This document shows positions 1-6,076 of a stretch of DNA of 6,076 bases, one piece after another. Position numbers and translations under genes: made by a program. The notes beneath the pieces are model-generated. The model worked only from the letters and a program-made list of their open reading frames with translations, did no database searches and was not told the DNA's origin. Source of the DNA: Candidatus Nitrosocosmicus sp. Its GTDB lineage: Archaea > Thermoproteota > Nitrososphaeria > Nitrososphaerales > Nitrososphaeraceae. Location of the stretch: contig JAKDMR010000145.1 of NCBI GenBank assembly GCA_030452275.1, forward strand, positions 1 to 6,076, read 5' to 3'. Each line of letters begins with the position of its first letter. Positions within the stretch are counted from its first letter, which is position 1.

Positions 1-2315
1 AGTGCTCCCAATGCAATCTTATCGGATGTGCTAATTATTTTAAAGTCATGCTCAGGTATTAATGACATTATTTTTATAAAATCCTGTTCGTTTTCCACAA
101 TAATTTGAATAGTCCCATCCTGGCTTAGTTTAGACATGTAAGAATGAAGTAGATTTTTTAACATCCTTTCTTTATTGACTCTTTTTTCCGAATTATAACA
201 AAAGATTGTGATCATGAAATTATCAACGGATTTATCTTTTATGAAAGGGAGAATGTTGTCCGGGTTGCCTGGAAGAATCTCCAAATTCTCTATTTGAAGC
301 CCAGATAATTTGGTTTGTGTTTTTATTATTTCGTCTTTATCTTTTACAATTCCTATGTGATATTCGTTCTTATTTTGAAGAGCAGTGTTAATTAAATAAT
401 CACAATTACTGACCGACACATCCATGTTAATTTTTTCATATTTTGTTTTAGCATCCAAAATTAGATTGTTTATTTTGTTTGATGGATTTCCCTCGTGAAA
501 AAATTGATATACATTGTCCCATTTTTGTCTGAAAACATCTGGAAAGTTTTTTCTTGATATTATGTCCTTGAATAATGAACCTTCTGAAAATAAAGACAAG
601 AATCTGTCAGTTCTAGAAACAGCTTCTACCAATGGAAAATCTAGTTCTTCGTACAATTTTACCACTCTGTTCCATGCTAAGAGAGGATCAGAACTAAGAT
701 AGGTTACTGACAGATCAGCTAATGATAGAATTTCTGCAATTAGGTTAATTTTCTCAACGGAAAAATCTTGACCATCTATTTCTTTTAGCAATTGATTAAA
801 GTTGTTATAGGCATTTTCATTAAAGGGATAGTCTGTTCTCCAGATTAATGCTTCAACTATTTTACCTTCGATCTTATCTTCTCTACCATTTAACATTTCT
901 GGATGAGTAGTAGCAAATTCCTGTGCCTCTACTAATGGAGGGGACTCATACTTTCGAAAAAATCTGACTAGTACTTCACCATTTAGCAAAAAATATGCAT
1001 CATGAATTCTTTTTCTTTTTATTTCCGCTATGGTGTTTGCTACTGTGGGAACTCGTGAATACTTTAAATCATAATGCGAGGTGCCTTGCACCGGATCGTA
1101 ATCATGTAACAATGCTGCAACTAGCATTATTTCATAGTCTCTTTTAGTAATCGTGTAACCATGAATTTCCTTTGGTAACATGTTTATGCTCATATAGGCG
1201 ACTTCTAGAGAATGATGTAGATTATGATATTCGCTCGATCCTTCTCCTAAGCCCAACTTATCGTATTCTTTTTTTAGATATTGGGTCAATAAATGCAATT
1301 TAGTCAATGATTCCTCATTGATGCCTATGGTTCTGGCTTTTAACAAAATAGATTCAATTAGATAATCTAGAGATAAACTCGAAAGATTTTCATTCGTGTA
1401 TTGTATTTGACGCTTTTTGGCACCTGGAAGTACTTCTTTAATTTTACTATACACTATCCTTATGGGGAGACTTTTGTTTAGGTATGTAGAGAACGATGTT
1501 AGAATATTTCCAGAATCTTTCAGAACAGGTTTTTCTTTGAAAATTATTTCATCAATTATTTTGGGTATGTTTTTGTTAACACCTGAAATTATGTTTGTTA
1601 CTGTATTTATTTCTGTTTGAGAGAAAATGTTAAATCTTTTATATTCTGTATTAATTACTAGCCATTGCGGAATTATAATCCTAAATATTGCATTCTTATT
1701 ATCAGTTGATTCATTTTTCTTTCCGGGAGAATCGGCCTGATTGAATTTTTTTAATATAACTACTACGTTACCCTTTCCATTTTTAAAAGGGAGATTTACA
1801 TCCTTTGTCACTTCTAGCCTTACGTTCTTGTTTATTTTCCGCAACTCCAATAATATCTTCCAGTATTTTCCTTTATCCAGCCAGTGGGGTACCTCGTTTT
1901 CCCTATCCCAAAAATCTACTAAACTATGATAAGCATATCCGTCTTCTAAATGATTTGTCTCCGGATTGAATGTTTTGTAGTCATATTCTCCTATGAATGG
2001 GTCTAGTTTACGGCATAAATGCCAGGTATTTCTTATCAATTTTGTAGTAATATCAAACTGTGAATGTGCCATAAGGCCCCATATACAACCCAGCGCGCTA
2101 GTTATGGTGAATAGTACGTTGGTCCAATCTCTATTCCAATCAAATTCCTTTTCTGAAAAAAAGTCTGATACTTGCGGAATGGCGAAAATACCTGTTGTGA
2201 TCATCGAGACAAATGATAATGTAATGAAAAAGTAACTCGCATAATCATAATAGGACAAATTAAAAGTCCTTTTCTTAATCGACTCGCCTACATTCAAATC
2301 AATTTTCCACCCCAA
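1..2315 (-). CDS. Membrane-anchored HD-domain phosphohydrolase-like protein with a C-terminal methyltransferase-like segment (partial, 3' end outside window)
   Basis: Reading the minus strand from a TAA at 2336-2334, the frame stays open for about 771 codons to the left edge, which chance cannot explain at this AT content. Numbering from TTG 2315: helix 1 is about residues 28-48 and helix 2 about 64-85. KKR at 14-16 before helix 1 and basic residues after helix 2 put the main body in the cytoplasm; the loop between is acidic. Residues 90-355 match no family I recognise. The HD domain spans about 360-540: YHNLHHSLEV (363-372), LLHDYDP (402-408) and a late Asp in LADL (534). By analogy with class I phosphodiesterases, H368, H404, D405 and D534 would bind metal and H364 would be the general acid. 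Residues about 625-771 resemble TrmB methyltransferases but lack the key motifs. The substrate is unknown; a phosphodiester or nucleotide is likely. The first in-frame ATG (2204) falls inside helix 1, so a TTG start (2315 or 2297) is preferred. Confidence 0.85.
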   Translation of the reverse strand, partial: MGWKIDLNVGESIKKRTFNLSYYDYASYFFITLSFVSMITTGIFAIPQVSDFFSEKEFDWNRDWTNVLFTITSALGCIWGLMAHSQFDITTKLIRNTWHLCRKLDPFIGEYDYKTFNPETNHLEDGYAYHSLVDFWDRENEVPHWLDKGKYWKILLELRKINKNVRLEVTKDVNLPFKNGKGNVVVILKKFNQADSPGKKNESTDNKNAIFRIIIPQWLVINTEYKRFNIFSQTEINTVTNIISGVNKNIPKIIDEIIFKEKPVLKDSGNILTSFSTYLNKSLPIRIVYSKIKEVLPGAKKRQIQYTNENLSSLSLDYLIESILLKARTIGINEESLTKLHLLTQYLKKEYDKLGLGEGSSEYHNLHHSLEVAYMSINMLPKEIHGYTITKRDYEIMLVAALLHDYDPVQGTSHYDLKYSRVPTVANTIAEIKRKRIHDAYFLLNGEVLVRFFRKYESPPLVEAQEFATTHPEMLNGREDKIEGKIVEALIWRTDYPFNENAYNNFNQLLKEIDGQDFSVEKINLIAEILSLADLSVTYLSSDPLLAWNRVVKLYEELDFPLVEAVSRTDRFLSLFSEGSLFKDIISRKNFPDVFRQKWDNVYQFFHEGNPSNKINNLILDAKTKYEKINMDVSVSNCDYLINTALQNKNEYHIGIVKDKDEIIKTQTKLSGLQIENLEILPGNPDNILPFIKDKSVDNFMITIFCYNSEKRVNKERMLKNLLHSYMSKLSQDGTIQIIVENEQDFIKIMSLIPEHDFKIISTSDKIALGA

Positions 2316-2324
2316 ATGGAAATT
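2301..2324 (-). repeat. Inverted repeat (possible mRNA hairpin) at the 5' end of the HD-protein gene
   Basis: On the plus strand AATTTTCCA (2301-2309) and TGGAAATT (2317-2324) are inverted copies with one bulged base, and C2300/G2325 extends the stem. The 7-base loop (2310-2316) reads TTTGGGG in the mRNA and holds the candidate TTG start at 2315 plus most of a GGGGTG stretch. That stretch lies about 10 bases before the alternative TTG at 2297 and could act as a ribosome-binding site. The pairing is seen directly; any role in translation is inferred. Confidence 0.35.
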
Positions 2325-2346
2325 GGGTTCTGTTTAAGTTTCCATT

Positions 2347-2359
2347 TATTAATATTTAA
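2347..2359 (-). promoter_or_regulatory. TATA-like box upstream of the HD-protein gene
   Basis: The minus strand reads TTAAATATTAATA here, close to the archaeal TATA consensus. Its centre (about 2354) lies roughly 26 bases from 2328, giving a predicted leader of about 13 bases to TTG 2315 or about 31 bases to TTG 2297. This favours a TTG start and a transcript independent of purB. The AT-rich setting makes chance matches common. Confidence 0.4.
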
Positions 2360-2527
2360 CTTGAATTATCCCCCTTTCTATCTTATGAATGTTATTTTTG
2401 TATTACCTCATATTGATACTAAAAATTATTATATCAACATGTACATATGTATGACGTAATACCATAAAAAGTTAGGATACTGATTTGAGATTTTGAACTA
2501 GTAATCGAAATTGGCAGGAGTTCTTTG

Positions 2528-2533
2528 AAAAAA
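2528..2533 (-). terminator. T-run terminator candidate after purB
   Basis: The minus strand carries six consecutive T about 15 bases past the purB stop codon, within ATATTTTTTC. Archaeal RNA polymerase commonly terminates at such T-tracts without a strong hairpin. The position fits, but the run is short. Confidence 0.35.
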
Positions 2534-2547
2534 TATTGTAGACACCA

Positions 2548-3903
2548 TTAGGAAATATTCATTTGTTTCGCTTTATTTACTATATTTCTTATAATATTCT
2601 TCGATGCAGAAAGCTGACTTTGGGGATTAAATATTACTTCTAATTCCTTTTTGCCTACATTGTTGATAATTTCTTCTTCTTTTATTAAAGCATCAAAAAA
2701 ATGTTCGTGTTTTTCAGCTGCACTAAAGGCTACTGATTGAATGTCTCTATATGCTTTGAATCTTGGAATACCTTTTAATACCAAAACTTGCAGGACAAAT
2801 TCTGCAAATATTTGACCCTTGGTCAATTCTATGTTGTTTATTATTTTTTCCTTGTTTATTTTCAAACCTGCTATGATCTTTATCATTGTACTTATCATAT
2901 CATCCACCAGGATGGATGACATTGGAATAATAAAACGTTCGTTAGCCGAATTTGATAAATCTCTTTCATGCCATAATGCTATATTTTCTAAAGAAACGTT
3001 CAGATTTGATTTAACGATTCTGGCCAAAGAAGAAATTCTTTCACTCTTTATTGGATTTTTTTTTACTGGTACTGCGCTACTTCCCATTTGTCCTTTCTTA
3101 AATGGTTCTTGAACTTCTCCGATCTCCGTGCGCTGCAAGTTTCTAATTTCGATGGCTATTTTATCTAATGTTAATGCTATTAGTGTAATTGTGAATAACA
3201 TTTCTGAATATCTCTCCCTTGGAATCACTTGGGTTGCAGCTTCGGCGGGAAAGAGGTCTAGTTTCTTTGCTACTATTTTTTGAACTTCTAATGCATTCTC
3301 TCTCATCAAAGATCCTGTTCCCACAACTCCTAGGGTTTTGCAAAGTAGAAATCTTTTTTTCCCCTCGTCTATCCTTGTTAAATGGTCGAGTAATTCATTT
3401 GACCAAATAGCGAATTTAAGTCCGAAGGAAGTTATACTTGCATGTTGTCCATGAGTTCTACCTACCGCAGGCAAATCCTGATATTCTATTGATTTTTTCA
3501 GTAATTCTTTGATTAGCTGGTGCAATTTTGATTCTACTATCTTAAATACGTCCCGCATCTGCATTGAGGTACTACTATCAACCACATCATTACTTGTCAA
3601 ACCATAATGAATCCAAGGTTTTGAACCATCTGAACAGAACTCGCTTATTGCTTCTACTATCGCAGCAGTATCATGATCGCTTATACTTTCTAATTCTTTT
3701 ACTCTTTGTACTGTTATTTTATTAGATGAAACAACCTCTTCTATATTGTTAGAAGCTTCCCTCGGAATTATCTGTAATTCCGCCTGTGCACTTGCAACTG
3801 CGGATTCAAAAATTAATTCATAATTTAGTTTTCTATCTTCTTCAAAAATGTCTTTCATTTCTTTCGTTCCATATCTTCCGCTATCTATAGGTAAAATAGG
3901 CAT
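2548..3903 (-). CDS. purB: Adenylosuccinate lyase
   Basis: This cytoplasmic enzyme of purine synthesis releases fumarate twice: from SAICAR to give AICAR, and from adenylosuccinate to give AMP. The 451 residues match the usual archaeal length. In order: RYGT near the N-terminus (10-13), a substrate-contact region; HYGLTSNDVVDSS (99-111); GRTHGQHA (148-155) with the expected catalytic His151; GQMGSSAVPVKKNP (271-284), the fumarase/aspartase superfamily signature, with the catalytic Ser in the GSS loop; and WHERDLSNSANER (311-323). The signature reads AVPVKKNP where many bacterial enzymes have AMPHKRNP; the serines, Lys and Asn-Pro are kept, so activity is expected. The ATG at 3903 starts directly at the conserved N-terminus and lies a few bases after a predicted transcription start, suggesting a nearly leaderless mRNA. 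The gene is divergent from rtcB across 88 bases. The HD-protein gene follows on the same strand but is probably transcribed separately. Confidence 0.97.
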   Translation of the reverse strand: MPILPIDSGRYGTKEMKDIFEEDRKLNYELIFESAVASAQAELQIIPREASNNIEEVVSSNKITVQRVKELESISDHDTAAIVEAISEFCSDGSKPWIHYGLTSNDVVDSSTSMQMRDVFKIVESKLHQLIKELLKKSIEYQDLPAVGRTHGQHASITSFGLKFAIWSNELLDHLTRIDEGKKRFLLCKTLGVVGTGSLMRENALEVQKIVAKKLDLFPAEAATQVIPRERYSEMLFTITLIALTLDKIAIEIRNLQRTEIGEVQEPFKKGQMGSSAVPVKKNPIKSERISSLARIVKSNLNVSLENIALWHERDLSNSANERFIIPMSSILVDDMISTMIKIIAGLKINKEKIINNIELTKGQIFAEFVLQVLVLKGIPRFKAYRDIQSVAFSAAEKHEHFFDALIKEEEIINNVGKKELEVIFNPQSQLSASKNIIRNIVNKAKQMNIS

Positions 3904-3930
3904 TAGTCTAAAGTCAGATATTGATTATCT

Positions 3931-3944
3931 AATTTATTATTTAG
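3931..3944 (-). promoter_or_regulatory. TATA-like box for purB
   Basis: The minus strand reads CTAAATAATAAATT. Its centre near 3937 predicts initiation about 26 bases on, near 3911, roughly 8 bases before the purB ATG at 3903. That is the short-leader arrangement common in archaea. The same AT-rich block could also serve rtcB in the other direction. Confidence 0.45.
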
Positions 3945-3965
3945 GATGATTAATATTTGACAAAA

Positions 3966-3978
3966 TTAAAATATTTAT
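3966..3978 (+). promoter_or_regulatory. TATA-like box for rtcB
   Basis: The sequence TTAAAATATTTAT lies 14-26 bases before the rtcB ATG at 3992. With the usual spacing of about 26 bases, transcription would begin at or within a few bases of the ATG, giving a leaderless mRNA. If instead the box near 3931-3944 is used, the leader would be about 30 bases and AAAGGGA (3982-3988), just before the ATG, could act as a weak ribosome-binding site. Confidence 0.4.
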
Positions 3979-3991
3979 CATAAAGGGAATA

Positions 3992-5470
3992 ATGTCTGGT
4001 TCATTAGTAACAAAAAATGGTAAGCATTTGGTTAATAAAATTTCTGACTATCAATATCAGATATATAAAGAAGATTCGCGCGGGATGAATGTTCCTGTCA
4101 CAATATTTGCGAATGATCTATTGATATCTAAAATGGCCCTTGATCGAACACTCGATCAAGCGGTTAATGTCACAACCCTGCCGGGGTTAAAAAAGCATGT
4201 AGTTGTACTTCCTGATGGTCATGAAGGATATGGATTTCCTGTGGGTGGTGTGGCTGCATCAGATTTAGAAGAGGGTATCATTAGTCCTGGTGGAGTAGGC
4301 TATGATATAAATTGTGGTGTAAGACTGATAAGAACTAATCTTGTAGAATCTGATGTTCATTCTAAACTCAAAATTCTAGTTGATTCTCTATTTTCCTCTA
4401 TTCCCACAGGTGTTGGAAGTGAGGGGGCTATTAAGTTGACCAGCTCAGAGCTGGACGATCTACTCATTGATGGCGCAAAATGGTCTGTAGAGAATGGTTA
4501 TGGGATAGACACGGATCTTGAATCTTGTGAAGAGAGTGGAAGAATGAAAGGGGCAGATCCTATAAATATTTCAACTAACGCCAGAAAACGCGGTTCAATG
4601 CAACTAGGGAGCTTGGGTTCGGGAAATCATTTTCTTGAGATCCAAAAAGTGGACAAGATATATGATGAGGAAGCGGCCAATACAATGGGAATTAGAAAAG
4701 AAGGAGAAATACAAATCTTAATACATTGTGGCTCCCGTGGATTTGGACATCAAGTTTGTTCTGACTACCTACGGTTGTCAGAACAAGCTATGAAAAGATA
4801 TAATCTAAATGTTGTAGATAGAGAATTGGCGTGTGTTCCTAATACATCAGTAGAAGGCGAGAGTTATAGAAAATCCATGTTTTCTGCGCTAAATTTTGCT
4901 TGGGCAAATCGGCAAATGCTTACTCACTGGACAAGGAAGACATTTCAACGAGTTCTTCAACTAAGCGAACAAGATCTCGGCATGGAATTAGTATACGATG
5001 TATCTCATAATATTGCAAAGATAGAACGTCATAGAGTTGACGGGGAAGGCTCTCGTGATTTAGTAGTACATAGAAAAGGCGCAACACGTGCTTTCCCTTC
5101 GGGAATGGAACAACTACCCGATAAATTTCGATCTGTAGGACAACCTGTAATTATTCCCGGATCTATGGGTACTGCAAGTTGGGTTCTTTTGGGCTCACCT
5201 AAATCAATGGATCTTAGCTTTGGATCAACGGCTCATGGGGCAGGAAGAACTATGTCGAGATCAGAAGCAAAAAGAACTCATACTTTGGATGATGTAAAGA
5301 AAAAGTTAGAATCACGAGGCATATATGTTAAATCTTTAACTAAAAATGGATTGATCGAAGAATCTCCAGATGCATATAAGGATGTCGATATGGTTGCCGA
5401 TGTGTCACATAAGGTGGGGATTGCCACAAAAGTAGTTAGATTGGTCCCACTAGGAGTTATTAAAGGTTAA
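3992..5470 (+). CDS. rtcB: RNA-splicing ligase RtcB (tRNA ligase)
   Basis: RtcB is a GTP- and Mn2+-dependent ligase that joins a 2',3'-cyclic-phosphate or 3'-phosphate RNA end to a 5'-hydroxyl end. In archaea it seals tRNA exons after intron removal and can repair cut RNA. The 492 residues fit the intein-free family. Motifs in order: LPDGHEGYGFPVGGVAA (73-89); SPGGVGYDINCGVR (98-111) with metal ligands D105 and C108; GSLGSGNHFLEI (206-217) with N212 and H213; IHCGSRGFGHQ (244-254) with H245; YDVSHNIAKIE (335-345) with H339; VHRKGATRAFPSG (359-371); IPGSMGTASWVLLG (388-401); and HGAGRTMSR (415-423), where H415 matches the His that receives GMP. Every metal and guanylylation residue known from the Pyrococcus enzyme is present, so it should be active. 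The motifs are uninterrupted, so no intein is present. A PDCD5-like gene follows closely on the same strand; no archease gene is visible in the window. Confidence 0.98.
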   Translation: MSGSLVTKNGKHLVNKISDYQYQIYKEDSRGMNVPVTIFANDLLISKMALDRTLDQAVNVTTLPGLKKHVVVLPDGHEGYGFPVGGVAASDLEEGIISPGGVGYDINCGVRLIRTNLVESDVHSKLKILVDSLFSSIPTGVGSEGAIKLTSSELDDLLIDGAKWSVENGYGIDTDLESCEESGRMKGADPINISTNARKRGSMQLGSLGSGNHFLEIQKVDKIYDEEAANTMGIRKEGEIQILIHCGSRGFGHQVCSDYLRLSEQAMKRYNLNVVDRELACVPNTSVEGESYRKSMFSALNFAWANRQMLTHWTRKTFQRVLQLSEQDLGMELVYDVSHNIAKIERHRVDGEGSRDLVVHRKGATRAFPSGMEQLPDKFRSVGQPVIIPGSMGTASWVLLGSPKSMDLSFGSTAHGAGRTMSRSEAKRTHTLDDVKKKLESRGIYVKSLTKNGLIEESPDAYKDVDMVADVSHKVGIATKVVRLVPLGVIKG

Positions 5471-5495
5471 ATTGGACGCCGACAAAAATTCAGGC

Positions 5496-5945
5496 ATGGA
5501 TGATCCAGATCTTGAATTGATTAAAGCTAGAAAGATGAAAAAACTGAAAGAGCAATTGGCATCAAAAGAAAAAGAAAAAGAAAAAGACAAGATCAATTTG
5601 GAACTCCAGAATAAAACAAATAAAAATGAACCAGAGGGAATCGATTCTGAAAGGAATTTCTTGTTGCGCTATCTGTACGATAGAGGTGATGAAGTTTTAA
5701 AACTTGCTGAACAGCAATTTCCTTTGCAAACTAAAATTATTATAAAAAGGCTAAATGAATTGATTCGATTTGGAGAAATTTCTAAAATATCGGGTGGAGA
5801 TCTGCTTGCAGTATATAGATCATTAGGTTTGAGCATTCGAGTTGATACACAAATTTCCATATCTGATCATGGTAAAACGATAAGTTTCTCTGATAAACTG
5901 AAACAGTCTAATGATGCAGATCCGGATTCTGATGGATTACTATAA
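5496..5945 (+). CDS. PDCD5/TFAR19-family putative DNA-binding protein
   Basis: The N-terminus, MDDPDLELIKARKMKKLKEQ (1-20), matches the family hallmark, compare MADEELEALRRQRLAELQ in human PDCD5. A Lys/Glu-rich segment (about 22-34) and polar linker follow, then a helical core (about 52-112) in which LNELIRFGEISKISGGDLL (86-104) resembles the PDCD5 core helices. The C-terminal part (113-149) includes RVDTQISISDHGKTISFSDK, then an acidic polar tail; it extends beyond the usual archaeal length of about 110-120. Archaeal members are small basic proteins reported to bind DNA, and the eukaryotic one associates with the CCT chaperonin; the exact role here is not known. I chose ATG 5496 because it places the hallmark where other members begin; TTG 5472, two bases after the rtcB stop and preceded by AAAGGT, would add eight residues. 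Close spacing (25 bases or 1 base) and shared strand imply co-transcription with rtcB. Family call fairly firm, function weak. Confidence 0.82.
   Translation: MDDPDLELIKARKMKKLKEQLASKEKEKEKDKINLELQNKTNKNEPEGIDSERNFLLRYLYDRGDEVLKLAEQQFPLQTKIIIKRLNELIRFGEISKISGGDLLAVYRSLGLSIRVDTQISISDHGKTISFSDKLKQSNDADPDSDGLL
5564..5585 (+). repeat. In-frame GAAAAA hexamer repeat
   Basis: Three perfect copies of GAAAAA (5568-5585), preceded by a partial AAAA, encode alternating Glu and Lys in the charged helix of the PDCD5-like protein. The unit is two codons, so slippage would alter length without breaking the frame. Confidence 0.7.
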
Positions 5946-5953
5946 GTTCCACC

Positions 5954-5978
5954 TTGTTTATTTTGACATGTATTTCTT
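5954..5978 (+). terminator. T-rich terminator candidate for the rtcB-PDCD5 unit
   Basis: Starting nine bases after the PDCD5-like stop, the plus strand is rich in T (TTGTTTATTTTG, then TATTTCTT). This fits archaeal T-tract termination. A small palindrome, TTTCTT-A-AAGAAA (5973-5985), overlaps the end, but its one-base loop makes a true hairpin unlikely. Confidence 0.4.
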
Positions 5979-5985
5979 AAAGAAA

Positions 5986-6076
5986 GATTGATTGGACTTT
6001 AGGGATTATTAAATATCGGTTTCTATCCTAAAATATCATTAAATAATTAACAGTACAAGATTAATTAACTAAAATC
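5986..6076. other. AT-rich non-coding tail at the right edge
   Basis: No gene is visible here. TATTAAATATC (6007-6017) and TAAAATATCATTAAAT (6029-6044) are TATA-like and may form part of a promoter for a gene beyond the edge, but without the start codon neither direction nor use can be settled. Confidence 0.3.

Larger units (their letters stand above)
2316..2547. other. Intergenic region between purB and the HD-protein gene
   Basis: This stretch of 232 bases separates two genes on the minus strand. It contains the TATA-like box at 2347-2359, a T-run just after purB, and the adjoining small palindromes ACATGT and ACATATGT at 2437-2450. I find no convincing small reading frame and no tRNA-like or other recognisable RNA structure. 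Confidence 0.6.

Noticed and set aside
514..2235. Several plus-strand reading frames of 60-80 codons (514-702, 1417-1620, 1741-1929, 1993-2235)
   Set aside because: They lie antisense to the long minus-strand HD-protein frame, have no recognisable domains, and are best read as shadows of it.
2437..2450. Adjacent palindromes ACATGT and ACATATGT as an operator
   Set aside because: They are short, AT-rich and about 120 bases from the nearest plausible start; chance occurrence is likely and there is no second copy.
2819..3410. Plus- and minus-strand frames overlapping purB (2819-3112, 3161-3343, 3219-3410)
   Set aside because: They overlap the clear purB coding sequence in other frames and show low-complexity, domain-free translations.
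2548..3903. purB as an inactivated paralogue because of the changed signature loop
   Set aside because: The catalytic His and Ser positions, the substrate motifs and full length are retained, so loss of function is not supported.
3992..5470. An intein in rtcB, as known in some archaeal homologues
   Set aside because: All RtcB motifs run on without interruption at normal spacing and the length is that of an intein-free protein.
5669..5860. Minus-strand frame of 63 codons
   Set aside because: It is antisense to the PDCD5-like gene, with no recognisable motif or start signal.
1..6076. CRISPR array, insertion sequence, tRNA or rRNA gene
   Set aside because: No spaced direct repeats, transposase motifs, terminal repeats, or tRNA or rRNA signatures were found on either strand by reading.

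Overview
The window looks like a piece of an AT-rich archaeal chromosome, most likely an ammonia-oxidising Nitrososphaeria (Thaumarchaeota), perhaps a soil lineage. The basis is an archaeal-type RtcB RNA ligase, a PDCD5/TFAR19-family protein, TATA-like boxes close to the start codons, T-run terminator candidates and overall low GC. The lineage is an inference from gene content and composition; no rRNA is present to confirm it.

Layout. Positions 1 to about 2315, minus strand: one long reading frame, open for 771 codons from a TTG start and running off the left edge. It is easy to overlook because it has no ATG near its 5' end and no stop inside the window. It encodes two N-terminal membrane helices, a region of unknown fold, an HD phosphohydrolase domain with a cyclic-nucleotide-phosphodiesterase-like YHNxxH motif, and a C-terminal segment that resembles a degenerate TrmB-type methyltransferase fold. 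Positions 2316-2547: a 232-base intergenic stretch with a TATA-like element and a probable purB terminator. Positions 2548-3903, minus strand: purB, adenylosuccinate lyase. Positions 3904-3991: an 88-base AT-rich divergent promoter region. Positions 3992-5470, plus strand: rtcB, the RNA-splicing ligase. Positions 5496-5945, plus strand: a PDCD5/TFAR19-like protein, probably co-transcribed with rtcB. Positions 5946-6076: a 3' non-coding tail with a T-rich termination signal and AT-rich sequence that may belong to the promoter of a gene beyond the edge.

How the genes relate. purB (purine synthesis) and rtcB (tRNA splicing and RNA repair) are ordinary housekeeping genes fired from one divergent control region. 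The rtcB-PDCD5 pair is a short co-directional unit joining RNA ligation to a small nucleic-acid or chaperone-associated protein. The HD membrane protein lies downstream of purB on the same strand, but the 232-base gap, the T-run and its own TATA-like box suggest an independent transcript. It is the least explained item here. No mobile element, CRISPR array, tRNA or rRNA gene is visible.
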